Assembly (NCBI GenBank): GCA_913031145.1
Contig: CAJWCO010000028.1
Coordinates: 1-35,408, forward strand
Source of the DNA: an uncultured Cellvibrionales bacterium
GTDB taxonomy: Bacteria > Pseudomonadota > Gammaproteobacteria > Pseudomonadales > Porticoccaceae
Direction of reading: 5' to 3'
DNA length: 35,408 bases
Below are positions 9,834 to 17,884 of the stretch, piece after piece. Position 1 is the stretch's first letter. Every line of letters starts with the position of its first letter. The notes under the pieces were generated by a model. That model ran no database searches. It saw only the letters and a program-made list of their open reading frames with translations, and was not told the origin of the DNA. The translations under genes were made by a program, and so were the position numbers.

Positions 9834-9854
9834 ACTAACATGTTAGTATACTAA
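9834..9854. promoter_or_regulatory. Overlapping perfect palindromes, probable GntR-family operator
   Basis: ACTAACATGTTAGT at 9834-9847 is a perfect 14-base palindrome. TTAGTATACTAA at 9843-9854 is a perfect 12-base palindrome sharing TTAGT with it. The result is three alternating copies of an ACTAA/TTAGT half-site. The second palindrome resembles the FadR-subfamily form TNGT-spacer-ACNA, with a two-base spacer. It lies in the 170-base gap between the divergent dehydratase and gntR genes, where an autoregulated repressor controlling both operons would be expected to bind. Confidence 0.55.
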
Positions 9855-9923
9855 GATTAACTGGTTTTTTTTTCGGCTAGGCGAAGGTTCGTTGGACTCA
9901 AACTGATTTAAAGGGAAAGGGTA

Positions 9924-10637
9924 ATGAACGCTGAGGCTACCATTGATGCTCAAGCGCTAGGTGACATCCGAGACCTGTCGGGATCGCTGTCAGAACGTGT
10001 GTGTGAAACGCTGCGCAAGGCGATTCTTTCTTTGATATTTCCTCCCGGAGCAATTTTACGTAAGGGCGTTATTTGCGAGCAGTTGGGGGTTTCGAGATCA
10101 CCGGTATCAGAAGCGTTTGCTCGTTTATCGATGGAAGGTCTTGTCGACATCATTCCGCAATCTTCGACGCGAGTGACCCATCTCTCAATGACGGATATCC
10201 GCGAGGCGGCTTTTTTGCGCCAAGCGCTAGAGCTTGCCGCAGTAACCAAAGTCGCTAGTGACCGTACTGAAAAGCAGCTTGCGTGGCTTATCAGACATTT
10301 GCGCTTGCAAGAATTACTGGTCGAAGACAAAGACTATTCAGGGTATTTTCAAGCGGATGAGGAGTTTCACTCAACGCTGATGGTTTTTACGGGCTTTCCC
10401 CGCATTGTGAGTATCACAAGTCGTCTGGCAATGCAGTTAAATCGTGCTCGTATGCTACTCCTTCCCACACCCGGACGGGCCGTGGAGACGCTACAAGAGC
10501 ATAAAGTGATCGTAGACGCGATCCGAGGACAAAACCCTCTGGCAGCTCGCTCGGCAATGAGTGAACACCTCGATAAGCTGTTGATCCGCCTCGCGCCGCT
10601 CGAAGATAAATGCCCCGAACTGTTTTACTCGGGTTGA
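9924..10637 (+). CDS. GntR-family transcriptional regulator, FadR/FCD subfamily
   Basis: A 237-residue regulator. A winged-helix DNA-binding domain occupies residues ~22-90, with SERVCETLRKAILSLIFPPG and the recognition-helix segment LGVSRSPVSEAFARL. An all-helical FCD ligand domain follows (~95-225), with the expected metal-ligand set Asp145, His149, His193 and His215. Such proteins usually repress sugar-acid operons and respond to a pathway sugar acid. The ATG follows an AAAGGGAAAGGG-type ribosome site. It is first in the plus-strand operon, 25 bases before the aldose dehydrogenase gene, and transcribed away from the dehydratase-importer operon. The palindromes just upstream are a natural operator. 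Confidence 0.92.
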   Translation: MNAEATIDAQALGDIRDLSGSLSERVCETLRKAILSLIFPPGAILRKGVICEQLGVSRSPVSEAFARLSMEGLVDIIPQSSTRVTHLSMTDIREAAFLRQALELAAVTKVASDRTEKQLAWLIRHLRLQELLVEDKDYSGYFQADEEFHSTLMVFTGFPRIVSITSRLAMQLNRARMLLLPTPGRAVETLQEHKVIVDAIRGQNPLAARSAMSEHLDKLLIRLAPLEDKCPELFYSG

Positions 10638-10662
10638 AACATTGAACCAATAGGACACTGAT

Positions 10663-11715
10663 ATGCGGGTCACAGACACACGCCTTTTGAATCATCGCAC
10701 TACGCGGCCCTTGACGATTACCTGTATGGGATTTGGTGGCGCGCCATTGGGTAATCTGTATCAGACGGTGAGTGATGAGAATGCTATGGCGGCCTTTCAG
10801 GCGGCTTATGGCCATGGGATCCGTTATTTCGATACTGCGCCGCAATATGGTTTAGGTCTTTCGGAACAGCGCTTCGGCCTGGGGGTCGGGCTGTTCGGAC
10901 GCGAAAATATCTGTCTGTCGACGAAGGTGGGCCGTCTGTTGTTAGATTGCGAACCGAACGAGGTGACACCCGACGCTTTTGTCGATGTGCCACAGAAAAG
11001 GATCGTTTTCGATTATACCTATGATGGAGTGATGAGAAGCTATGAAGAGAGCAAGGCGAGGCTCGACGTAAAAAATGCGGATATTCTCTTTGTTCACGAT
11101 GTCTGTTCTTTTTCTCAGGGGTCCCAAGATACGAGCGATGCCAAAGTGAGAGAGCTATTCGACAAGGGTGGTTATAAAGCTTTGACCGAATTGCGGCGTG
11201 CAGGCAGTATTGCGGCCATTGGCGCGGGTGTGAACGAATGGCAGGTGTGTGAAAAATTACTCGGCTTGGGTGACTTCGATACGTTCTTGCTGGCTGGGCG
11301 CTACACATTACTCGAACAGGATGCTCTAGAGACCTTTTTACCGCTGTGCGAACAGCGCGATGTCGGGATTATTTTAGGGGGCCCCTATAATTCCGGCATT
11401 TTAGCAACAGGTGCCGTGGCCGGCGCCAAATACAATTACGCGAACGCGCCTGAAGAAATCATGCGTCGAGTGCGCTGTATTGAGGACGTGTGTGCGCAAC
11501 ACAATACGCCGTTGATTGCGGCTGCGCTGCAATTTGTTCTCGGCCATCCTTGCGTCAAGACAGTAGTCCCAGGTGCTGGCAGTGCCGCTCAGGTTAATGC
11601 GGGCGTCGCACTGTTTGAGACACCCATTCCGGCTGATTTTTGGTTCGATCTGCGCGGTGAAGGACTGATTCGTCCTGACGCTCCTTTACCTTTGGAGATC
11701 GATAATGCTGCGTAA
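10663..11715 (+). CDS. Aldo/keto reductase, L-fucose / D-threo-aldose 1-dehydrogenase type
   Basis: A 350-residue cytoplasmic aldo/keto reductase. The start has MGFGGAPLGNLY (22-33). The catalytic tetrad is visible: Asp57 and Tyr62 (in FDTAPQYGLGLSE), Lys88 (STKVGR) and His145 (LFVHDV). The C-terminal cofactor region includes 'VVPGAGSAAQVNAGV'. The short N-terminus with GGAPLGN and the active-site context match the D-threo-aldose 1-dehydrogenase (L-fucose dehydrogenase) branch, which oxidises L-fucose, D-arabinose and sometimes L-galactose to lactones. The mutarotase gene overlaps its 3' end by 11 bases, indicating coupling. The oxidative direction fits the following lactonase. Substrate choice among L-fucose, D-arabinose and L-galactose is not decidable here. 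Confidence 0.88.
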   Translation: MRVTDTRLLNHRTTRPLTITCMGFGGAPLGNLYQTVSDENAMAAFQAAYGHGIRYFDTAPQYGLGLSEQRFGLGVGLFGRENICLSTKVGRLLLDCEPNEVTPDAFVDVPQKRIVFDYTYDGVMRSYEESKARLDVKNADILFVHDVCSFSQGSQDTSDAKVRELFDKGGYKALTELRRAGSIAAIGAGVNEWQVCEKLLGLGDFDTFLLAGRYTLLEQDALETFLPLCEQRDVGIILGGPYNSGILATGAVAGAKYNYANAPEEIMRRVRCIEDVCAQHNTPLIAAALQFVLGHPCVKTVVPGAGSAAQVNAGVALFETPIPADFWFDLRGEGLIRPDAPLPLEIDNAA

Positions 11716-12136
11716 TATTGACCCTATCCTGTCGCCTGATCTTTTACATGTACTGCGTGCCATGGGGCATGGTGATGAGATTGTTATTGCCGATGCAAAT
11801 TTTCCCGGAGAATCATTGGGACAGCGCTGTATTCGGGCGGATGGATTGACTGCGACCGACGTATTCAGTGCTGTTCTGTCGGTCATGCCATTGGATACCT
11901 TTGTTGAATCTCCGCTCCATGCGATGGCGGTAGTTGGTGATCCATCGAGCATTCCCGACGTGGTTCAAGCGTTCCAGAAGATTGTTAACGTAGTGGCAGA
12001 TCATCCCGCGCCGATAACGCGGATTGAGCGTTTCGATTTCTATGGTCGTGCGAAAGCGGCCTTTGCGGTTGTGCAAACAGGGGAGCGGCGACTGTATGGG
12101 AATATCATCATCAAAAAGGGAGTGATACCGCTATAA
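11705..12136 (+). CDS. fucU: RbsD/FucU-family sugar mutarotase (FucU-like)
   Basis: A 143-residue protein of normal length for FucU, which interconverts the anomers of L-fucose and related sugars. Conserved elements: an N-terminal 'LSPDLLHVLRAMGHGDEIVI' with the GHGD motif at 21-24 (His22) and ADANFP (29-34), then RFDFYGRAKAAFAVVQTGE near the end and RRLYGNIIIKKGVI. These last elements separate FucU from the ribose-type RbsD. It overlaps the dehydrogenase gene by 11 bases and its stop codon overlaps the apparent lactonase start, so it is embedded in the operon. It would supply the anomer preferred by the dehydrogenase. Confidence 0.92.
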   Translation: MLRNIDPILSPDLLHVLRAMGHGDEIVIADANFPGESLGQRCIRADGLTATDVFSAVLSVMPLDTFVESPLHAMAVVGDPSSIPDVVQAFQKIVNVVADHPAPITRIERFDFYGRAKAAFAVVQTGERRLYGNIIIKKGVIPL

Positions 12137-12984
12137 AGATTGATGCACATCAGCATTTTTGGGTTCTTGCTCGAGGTGACTATACTTGGTTAAAGCCCGA
12201 ACTCGGGACCATTTACCGAGACTATACGCCGTCAGACCTACTTCCCCTCATTGAACGACATAGGATTGATGGAACGGTTCTGGTTCAAGCTGCGCCGACT
12301 CTGGAGGAAACGGTATTTATGCTTGATCTGGCTGCGTCTAATACATTTGTCAAGGGAGTGGTTGGTTGGGTCGATTTTAATGCGCCTGAAGCGCAGGGGG
12401 TGATCGAGTGGCTCGCGGAGAATCCAGTTCTCGTTGGCCTGCGTCCAATGATTCAGGATATTCCCGAGGCGGATTGGATGCTAAGCCCCGAGCTTAAGGG
12501 TGTTTTCAGCGCTTTAATTGCGCAAAACTTAACATTTGATGCGCTGACATTACCACAGCATTTGCCGAGTCTTAAAGAGCTACTGGTCAGGTACCCCCAA
12601 ATGCGGGTTGTTATCGATCACGGTTCAAAGCCGCGGATTCGTGAAAATAAATTTGGCCAGTGGGCTAAGAGTATGGCTGATATTTCAAGGAATACTGTAG
12701 CCTTTTGCAAACTGTCTGGCTTGGTGACAGAGGCATCTAGAGATTGGTTAGTGGAGGACCTAAAACCTTATGTTGAGCACTTGCTGGAAACCTTTGGGCC
12801 GGAGCGCTTGATTTGGGGTAGTGACTGGCCAGTGTGTACCTTGGCCAGTAGCTATGACCGCTGGTGTGAGACGTCTGATATCTTGCTTGCGGATCTGACC
12901 CCTACCCAACGCGCAGATGTTTTCGGTGGCACGGCGACCCGCGCCTATAATCTGAGGGATTGCGATGATGTTACCAGTACTTGA
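12133..12984 (+). CDS. Amidohydrolase-family lactonase (L-fuconolactonase type) with an apparent ATA start
   Basis: A COG3618-type amidohydrolase, about 283 residues, that would hydrolyse an aldono-lactone to the acid. The N-terminal metal motif IDAHQHFW lies at codons 3-10, a further His is near 163 (VVIDHGSKPR), Lys at ~193 (KLSGL) and Asp at ~231 (WGSDWPV). There is no in-frame ATG, GTG or TTG between the in-frame stop at 12025-12027 and ATG 12319. Starting at 12319 would remove the HxH metal site and about 62 residues. ATA at 12133 sits exactly where family members have Met, overlaps the fucU stop and follows GGGAG (12118-12122) by ten bases. A mutated or miscalled ATG, or genuine ATA initiation, are the options. 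It overlaps the next gene by 20 bases. Confidence 0.8.
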   Translation: MKIDAHQHFWVLARGDYTWLKPELGTIYRDYTPSDLLPLIERHRIDGTVLVQAAPTLEETVFMLDLAASNTFVKGVVGWVDFNAPEAQGVIEWLAENPVLVGLRPMIQDIPEADWMLSPELKGVFSALIAQNLTFDALTLPQHLPSLKELLVRYPQMRVVIDHGSKPRIRENKFGQWAKSMADISRNTVAFCKLSGLVTEASRDWLVEDLKPYVEHLLETFGPERLIWGSDWPVCTLASSYDRWCETSDILLADLTPTQRADVFGGTATRAYNLRDCDDVTST

Positions 12985-14086
12985 TCCAACAGGTGTGTGG
13001 CTTGGGCGGGTCGAAGTTGGGGGGACGGGCCCGGCTGTTGTCACCGTTAGAGACGGAAGCGTTGTCGACATTACTAGCAAAGACGCTCCAACGACGCGCG
13101 ATGTGTTGGAACGCGCCGATGCGGCTGATTTTGTAAAAAACTGCGAGGGCACGCCGCTAGGATCCGTTAGCAAAATCGCGGAGGCGAGATGCTGGCTTGC
13201 GCCTTGCGATTTTCAGGCGATAAAAGCGTGTGGGGTGACGTTTGCAGGCTCGATGGTCGAGCGGGTGATCGAAGAACAGGCGGCTGGGGATCCAGTCAAA
13301 GCATTTTCCATTAGAGGTCGTATTGCCGCGCGGATTGGTGAAGATCTCAGCACTGTGATACCCGGCTCGGAAGAAGCGAGGAAGGTTAAGGCGGCCCTTA
13401 AAGAAGACGGGCTGTGGTCGCAGTATCTAGAGGTTGGGATTGGTCCCGATGCCGAGGTTTTCTCTAAGGCACAAGTGTTATCGGCGGTTGGTTTCGGAAC
13501 TGATGTGGGGCTGCATCCTTCGTCAACGTGGAATAATCCTGAACCGGAGATTGTTTTGGCTGTGACCTCGCAGGGCGAGATAAAGGGCGCAACATTGGGT
13601 AATGACGTCAACCTTCGAGATATTGAGGGCCGTTCTGCACTGCTGTTGTCTAAGGCCAAAGACAACAACGCGAGCTGCGCGATCGGGCCGATGATACGTT
13701 TGTTCGATGAACACTTCACTCTAGATTGCGTGCGCAAGGCCGAGCTTGAGCTGCGTGTTGTTGGGCTCGATGGGTTTGAACTCCTCGGTTATAGCTCAAT
13801 GAACCAAATCAGTCGTGATCCTTCCGACCTTGTCGGTCAGACAATCGGTCGCCATCACCAGTATCCTGATGGATTGATGCTATTTTTGGGGACGCTTTTT
13901 GCGCCGACTCAGGACCGCGATACGCCCGGGGAGGGTTTTACTCATAAGCTAGGGGATGTCGTTTCGATTTCTTGCCCCGAGCTTGGTCAACTGCTAAACA
14001 CGGTGCAGCTTTCGACGGAGTGTCCGAGATGGACATTCGGCGCCACGGCACTAATGCGCAATCTGGCTAAACGAAATCTTCTTTAG
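12965..14086 (+). CDS. Fumarylacetoacetate hydrolase-family 2-keto-3-deoxy-aldonate dehydratase/hydrolase
   Basis: A 373-residue FAH-fold enzyme of the longer subgroup that includes 2-keto-3-deoxy-D-arabinonate/xylonate dehydratases (Caulobacter XylX-like) and diketo-deoxy sugar-acid hydrolases. Recognisable segments are CGVTFAGSMVERVIEEQA (89-106), WSQYLEVGIGPDAEVFSK (151-168), WNNPEPEIVLAV with metal ligands Glu193 and Glu195, GNDVNLRDIEGRSALLL with Asp214, and GRHHQYPDGLMLFLGTLFAP. All expected metal ligands are present. It begins inside the lactonase 3' end at an ATGATG preceded by GAGGG. As last gene of the operon it would act on the 2-keto-3-deoxy acid made by the UxaA-type enzyme. A pentonate substrate would give alpha-ketoglutarate semialdehyde. 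No semialdehyde dehydrogenase is in the window. Confidence 0.87.
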   Translation: MMLPVLDPTGVWLGRVEVGGTGPAVVTVRDGSVVDITSKDAPTTRDVLERADAADFVKNCEGTPLGSVSKIAEARCWLAPCDFQAIKACGVTFAGSMVERVIEEQAAGDPVKAFSIRGRIAARIGEDLSTVIPGSEEARKVKAALKEDGLWSQYLEVGIGPDAEVFSKAQVLSAVGFGTDVGLHPSSTWNNPEPEIVLAVTSQGEIKGATLGNDVNLRDIEGRSALLLSKAKDNNASCAIGPMIRLFDEHFTLDCVRKAELELRVVGLDGFELLGYSSMNQISRDPSDLVGQTIGRHHQYPDGLMLFLGTLFAPTQDRDTPGEGFTHKLGDVVSISCPELGQLLNTVQLSTECPRWTFGATALMRNLAKRNLL

Positions 14087-14923
14087 ATTTCGGATGATAA
14101 ACGCGCACAAGAACCCGGCACCGACGTTTGCCAAGACGGTTTGACAGGTTATAAAAAAGTGAGCGATTGTCCGTTGGGTTGGCCTCAGACAAAACCGAGA
14201 GTAGGGCAACCAAATGGCATTAGCAACGCGTGGCGGCAAATGGCAGAAGAGTGATGGCACGTATTATTTGAACGGCTCGCACACCATCATATGCATCCAG
14301 ATTACTGACAAATAGGGCTAAAAGATGCGCAGAGATTACGCTAAGTCGGCGCGTTAGCGTGAGGCCCGAAAGCGGCTATAATGCATTGATAGCCAACAGT
14401 GGAATGGTTCACGTTTAAAAGATCGCGGCAACCACTCCGATGGCATTTGCGCTTAGGCTTTAGTGTGTTTTAGCCTGCGTCAGACCTAGTTTGCGGCCGC
14501 GTTTTTAGCTGTGTAAAACGCCCTATAGACACACTTTTAAGTCTTTTATGTGCAATTTTTTTCGTCAAAAAATACTGAAAAATCGTATAAAAATACGCTG
14601 CAAAATTAAACAAAGAGGTTTTGCATAGGCTTAGAATCAGAGCTCCTTTCGTGTCGTTTTTGGACTTCTTTAACTGCGTTTAATCAAAGAGTATGTCTAC
14701 GGCTGATCAAATATTTCCACATGAACGCGCGCTGACAAGTTGAGTCGACAGTCTGTGCCGAATGATGTGCCGATAATGTAGCGCTAAGAGTGACAGAAGA
14801 AAGGCTCTGTTAAAAAAATGCTGAAAATGAATGACTTAAATTAATTTTACGACTCGGTAGACAATTTTTTTGAAAGGCGCTAACGTCGTTATCGTCTTTA
14901 GCTTGATTGGAGGGCGGTCGTCA
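14087..14923. other. Non-coding or unassigned stretch of about 0.8 kb
   Basis: This follows the sugar-acid operon. Open frames are short and lack ribosome sites or recognisable domains. The second half (14540-14900) is AT-rich and probably carries the promoter of the following exported lactonase gene, but no -35/-10 pair was convincing. No rho-independent terminator with a clear GC stem and T-run was found after 14086. Confidence 0.45.
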
Positions 14924-15943
14924 ATGAGTCGTTTCGTCATTTTGAGCGCATTATTATGCGCCAGCTTTACTTCAGCGTGTTTCGCGGCAGGTAATCAGCC
15001 AAGGCCAAACGGGGTTGGCATAGAAAAATTCGATGATCGGTTGGACCAAATACTAAAGGTCGACGCACCCGTGAAAAAGTTAGCGTCAGGGTTTGTGTTC
15101 ATCGAAGGGCCGGTTTGGGACCGAAAAAACCGCAGATTACTTTTCAGTGATGTGCCCGACAACAAGATTTATCAATACAAAAATACGGATGTCAGTACGT
15201 TTATCGCTCCGGTTTTTACACAAGCCGTGCCCGCGGGTATGAACGGTGTCGGCTCCAATGGATTGACGTTTGATTCTAAAGGTATGCTAACTATTGCTGA
15301 GCACGGTAACAGGCGTATTTCTAAGCTCGTTGCGGGCGGTTATAGGGAGATCGTGATCACTGAGTATCGAGGTCAGCGGTTTAATAGTCCCAATGACCTG
15401 GTTTTCGACTCGAAAGGCAACTTATATTTTACCGACCCGCCGTATGGACTGTCTGACTTTGATGCGTCACCGCTCAAAGAGCTCTCGTTCAATGGTGTTT
15501 TTAGACTAAATGTAGACGGTTCCGTCGATGTCCTTACGAAAACCCTCGACAGACCCAATGGTATCGCGTTATCGCCGGATGAAAAAACCGTGTATGTCAA
15601 TAATTCAAAAGAAGATCAGGTCACTATGGCGTATCGTCTTGACGGCCAAAAAGTGGTTTCGACTTCAGTATTTTTTGATGCGAATCATCTAGAGGGTCGC
15701 GGGGTGCCCGATGGGCTAAAAGTGGATATGTTAGGAAATGTATTTACCACAGGGCCGGGCGGTGTGTTGATTATTCATCCGGACGGCACGCATCTGGGTA
15801 CAATTTCAACGGGTGAATTCGTCGCAAATGTCGCTTGGGGCGGGTCAGAATCGGGCAGAAAATGCGAAAACAATACGCTCTATATGACAGCGAGCACCTC
15901 ATTATACAGCGTACAAACCTTGACGCTGGGGTGTTCGCCCTAG
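14924..15943 (+). CDS. Exported SMP-30/gluconolactonase-family lactonase
   Basis: A 339-residue six-bladed propeller hydrolase of the SMP-30/gluconolactonase/LRE family with a signal peptide (residues 1 to ~22, ending ACFAAG). Metal and active-site positions are present: Glu61 in FIEGPVWD, Asn157 in NSPNDLVFDSKGNLYFTDPP, Asn212 in RPNGIALSPDEKTVYV and Asp263 in GVPDGLKVD. Such enzymes hydrolyse sugar lactones; export places this one in the periplasm or outside. The ATG at 14924 was chosen over an upstream TTG at 14870 because GGAGGG (14909-14914) lies nine bases before it and the signal peptide begins there. It is not part of the preceding operon. A role on lactones formed by periplasmic sugar oxidation is inference. 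Confidence 0.88.
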   Translation: MSRFVILSALLCASFTSACFAAGNQPRPNGVGIEKFDDRLDQILKVDAPVKKLASGFVFIEGPVWDRKNRRLLFSDVPDNKIYQYKNTDVSTFIAPVFTQAVPAGMNGVGSNGLTFDSKGMLTIAEHGNRRISKLVAGGYREIVITEYRGQRFNSPNDLVFDSKGNLYFTDPPYGLSDFDASPLKELSFNGVFRLNVDGSVDVLTKTLDRPNGIALSPDEKTVYVNNSKEDQVTMAYRLDGQKVVSTSVFFDANHLEGRGVPDGLKVDMLGNVFTTGPGGVLIIHPDGTHLGTISTGEFVANVAWGGSESGRKCENNTLYMTASTSLYSVQTLTLGCSP

Positions 15944-16112
15944 TCGAGATAAAAGGTATCTGTGATAGTTCTCAGTATTCAGCCGTCAGATTGCGCTCAT
16001 GTAAAAATATCGCGAGATCAATGCCGTATAGATTACCGCTTGCAAAGGTCTGTTTAACGTCAAAACATTTGGTTGACGCATTTGAGAGGCGTTAGCGTAA
16101 ACGGTTAAATAC

Positions 16113-17492
16113 TTAGACGGTTGCGCCCAGCTTTTCTAAGAATAAAAATGAATAGAGTGTCGACCCTTTGAGTTCGAATTCTATCTGAATTTTATCTGCC
16201 ACGGTTACTGACGACTGAAATAACAGTGCGTCAGTAACAGATTGGTTGATTATCTGTGTTGCGATACGGACGTTTCCAGAGTTAATAAGGTGCGCTTTGA
16301 GCCAGCCGTTATGTGATACGTCCGCAGAGACGTTAATAGCCTGCCCGTGATAGTCCAGTGGTGGCGTTGTTATTATTCCGACTTCGTGCGGATTCATGGG
16401 TTGGTAGCCTGCAAACCCATCGGGTCGAAGTGTGGCTAATGCTAGACAGCCATTTCGCCAACTCGAGTGCAATCCATCGCTACCACCATAGTAGATGCGA
16501 ATTTCGTCTTTTAAAAATAGGGGCGTGGCGCAGGCAAAAATGCAACCATAATCATAATCTAGAGGCCTAGGAGAACCCTCAATAAGGGCAGTACCTTCAT
16601 TTACACGATGCCAAATCTTCGTGTCATTACTCCAAGTGAGTTCCGTCCAAACTCGGTCTGTACTTTGGTCATGCACGGCCATAAGGCCGATATAAATATT
16701 CGCATGAAAAAACACTGGCATCGCGTACGGTTGATGTTCCCAAACCGTGCAGTCAATGACGACTTCAGCCTTTGACCAGTCACAGAAATCTGAGCTTTCA
16801 ATGCGTGAAACTTGGCGTCCCCATATGTGATTAGTCTTTGTTTTGGGGCCTTTCAATAAGCGATCTGTCTCTCCCCAAGTCCTTGTAAAACCCACATACT
16901 TTTTTAATGTTGGCGCCCAAATGACGTTGTTATGCGTATCTCCAGCGATTTTGTTCCGGCTAATGTGTCGAGGCTTTGACCACTTAAGACCGTCTTGAGA
17001 CGTACTGGTTCTTAGACCTTGAAAAATTGATTTGTAGCGCTGTGTTTTTTTAGTGGCGCGCAAATCTTTAAAGACACCCATTCCATGGGGGCCTCTACAG
17101 ATCAGGTTATTTTCGGCACTATTCTCAAACTCAACGAGTCCTAGATGATGTTTTTCCCAAACAATACCGTCGATAGACGTGGCATAACACACGCCCATTT
17201 CGGGTGGTTCATGTCCTGTGTACGGGATTTTTTCGCGTTCTTCCAGTGACATTCCCTTCGCCGACTGCTGAATGATAAACGGGCTGTACCAACATTTGAA
17301 CAGCTCGTCACTTGTATCGTATAAGATATTGCCGTAAAAATTGTCAAAGCGCTTTTCCCAAGGTTTATCCTCCACCATTAACGGATTAGCGTCATGCTTG
17401 GTGACTGAGCCTATCTTTAATTGGACATTTTGGGTCGTTGCTACGTTGCGCTCATCGAGTAACAGAAACCTTTGCTTGTTGGCTGTTTGCAC
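16113..17492 (-). CDS. GH32/GH43-like five-bladed propeller protein, putative cytoplasmic glycosidase
   Basis: A 459-residue protein whose N-terminal two thirds resemble five-bladed glycosidase propellers: NPLM..DKPWE at ~37-45, NILYD..DELFKCWYSPF, GVCYATSIDGIVWEKHHLG, GLRTSTSQDGLKWSKPRHIS, and IRIYYGGSDGLHSS near residue 350. A C-terminal beta-sandwich-like segment follows from about 375. Similar proteins are common in Planctomycetes and marine polysaccharide degraders and usually lack an experimentally known substrate. I cannot assign it to a CAZy family, and the catalytic acids were not identified. There is no signal peptide, so it is probably cytoplasmic. The start is GTG with only a weak GGGGT-type ribosome site, so the start is uncertain. 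It is monocistronic. Confidence 0.6.
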   Translation of the reverse strand: MQTANKQRFLLLDERNVATTQNVQLKIGSVTKHDANPLMVEDKPWEKRFDNFYGNILYDTSDELFKCWYSPFIIQQSAKGMSLEEREKIPYTGHEPPEMGVCYATSIDGIVWEKHHLGLVEFENSAENNLICRGPHGMGVFKDLRATKKTQRYKSIFQGLRTSTSQDGLKWSKPRHISRNKIAGDTHNNVIWAPTLKKYVGFTRTWGETDRLLKGPKTKTNHIWGRQVSRIESSDFCDWSKAEVVIDCTVWEHQPYAMPVFFHANIYIGLMAVHDQSTDRVWTELTWSNDTKIWHRVNEGTALIEGSPRPLDYDYGCIFACATPLFLKDEIRIYYGGSDGLHSSWRNGCLALATLRPDGFAGYQPMNPHEVGIITTPPLDYHGQAINVSADVSHNGWLKAHLINSGNVRIATQIINQSVTDALLFQSSVTVADKIQIEFELKGSTLYSFLFLEKLGATV

Positions 17493-17884
17493 ACCCGCTG
17501 TACCCCGTTGTTGTGTCCTTGCCTAAGGCTCATTTCTGACGCATTTAACCCGACAGTGTTCCGATTTTATCATGGCTGGAATATATCTGAGCGATGAGTT
17601 CTCAGTCGCTATCTTGACGTCTAATGCCTTAATCCCCCAAATTTTTAGTTCTGACTGCATGAATAAAAATAATGCAGCGACTTGGATGACCCGTAAAGTC
17701 GTGGGTTAGACAACACAGTGTTGAAATGCCAAAAGAAGGCTTCCGGGACTTTTTTGTCAAGGCCAGTAAATAACGTTGAACTGATTTCGTAAAATGTGAG
17801 GTGCGCGCGAAACGCCCGCATTAACGCAAGATTTAACCCGATACCGTGACACTGACGATAACGCGAGGTGTGTGTTTACGGTGT
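17493..17884. other. Intergenic region without recognisable content
   Basis: This lies between the sulfatase gene's 3' end and the propeller gene's start, both on the minus strand. No open frame with a ribosome site, no RNA gene and no clear hairpin with a T-run was seen. It should contain the promoter of the propeller gene. Confidence 0.45.

Noticed and set aside
10784-11308. 174-codon minus-strand open frame
   Set aside because: It is antisense to the aldose dehydrogenase, whose catalytic tetrad is intact, and its composition is not protein-like.
12319-12984. Starting the lactonase at the first ATG (12319)
   Set aside because: It would drop the HxH metal-binding motif and about 62 conserved residues that are encoded in frame directly upstream.
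14485-14530. GCGGCCGC followed by T-rich sequence as a terminator
   Set aside because: The palindrome is too short to form a stem with a loop, and the following bases are not a continuous T-run.
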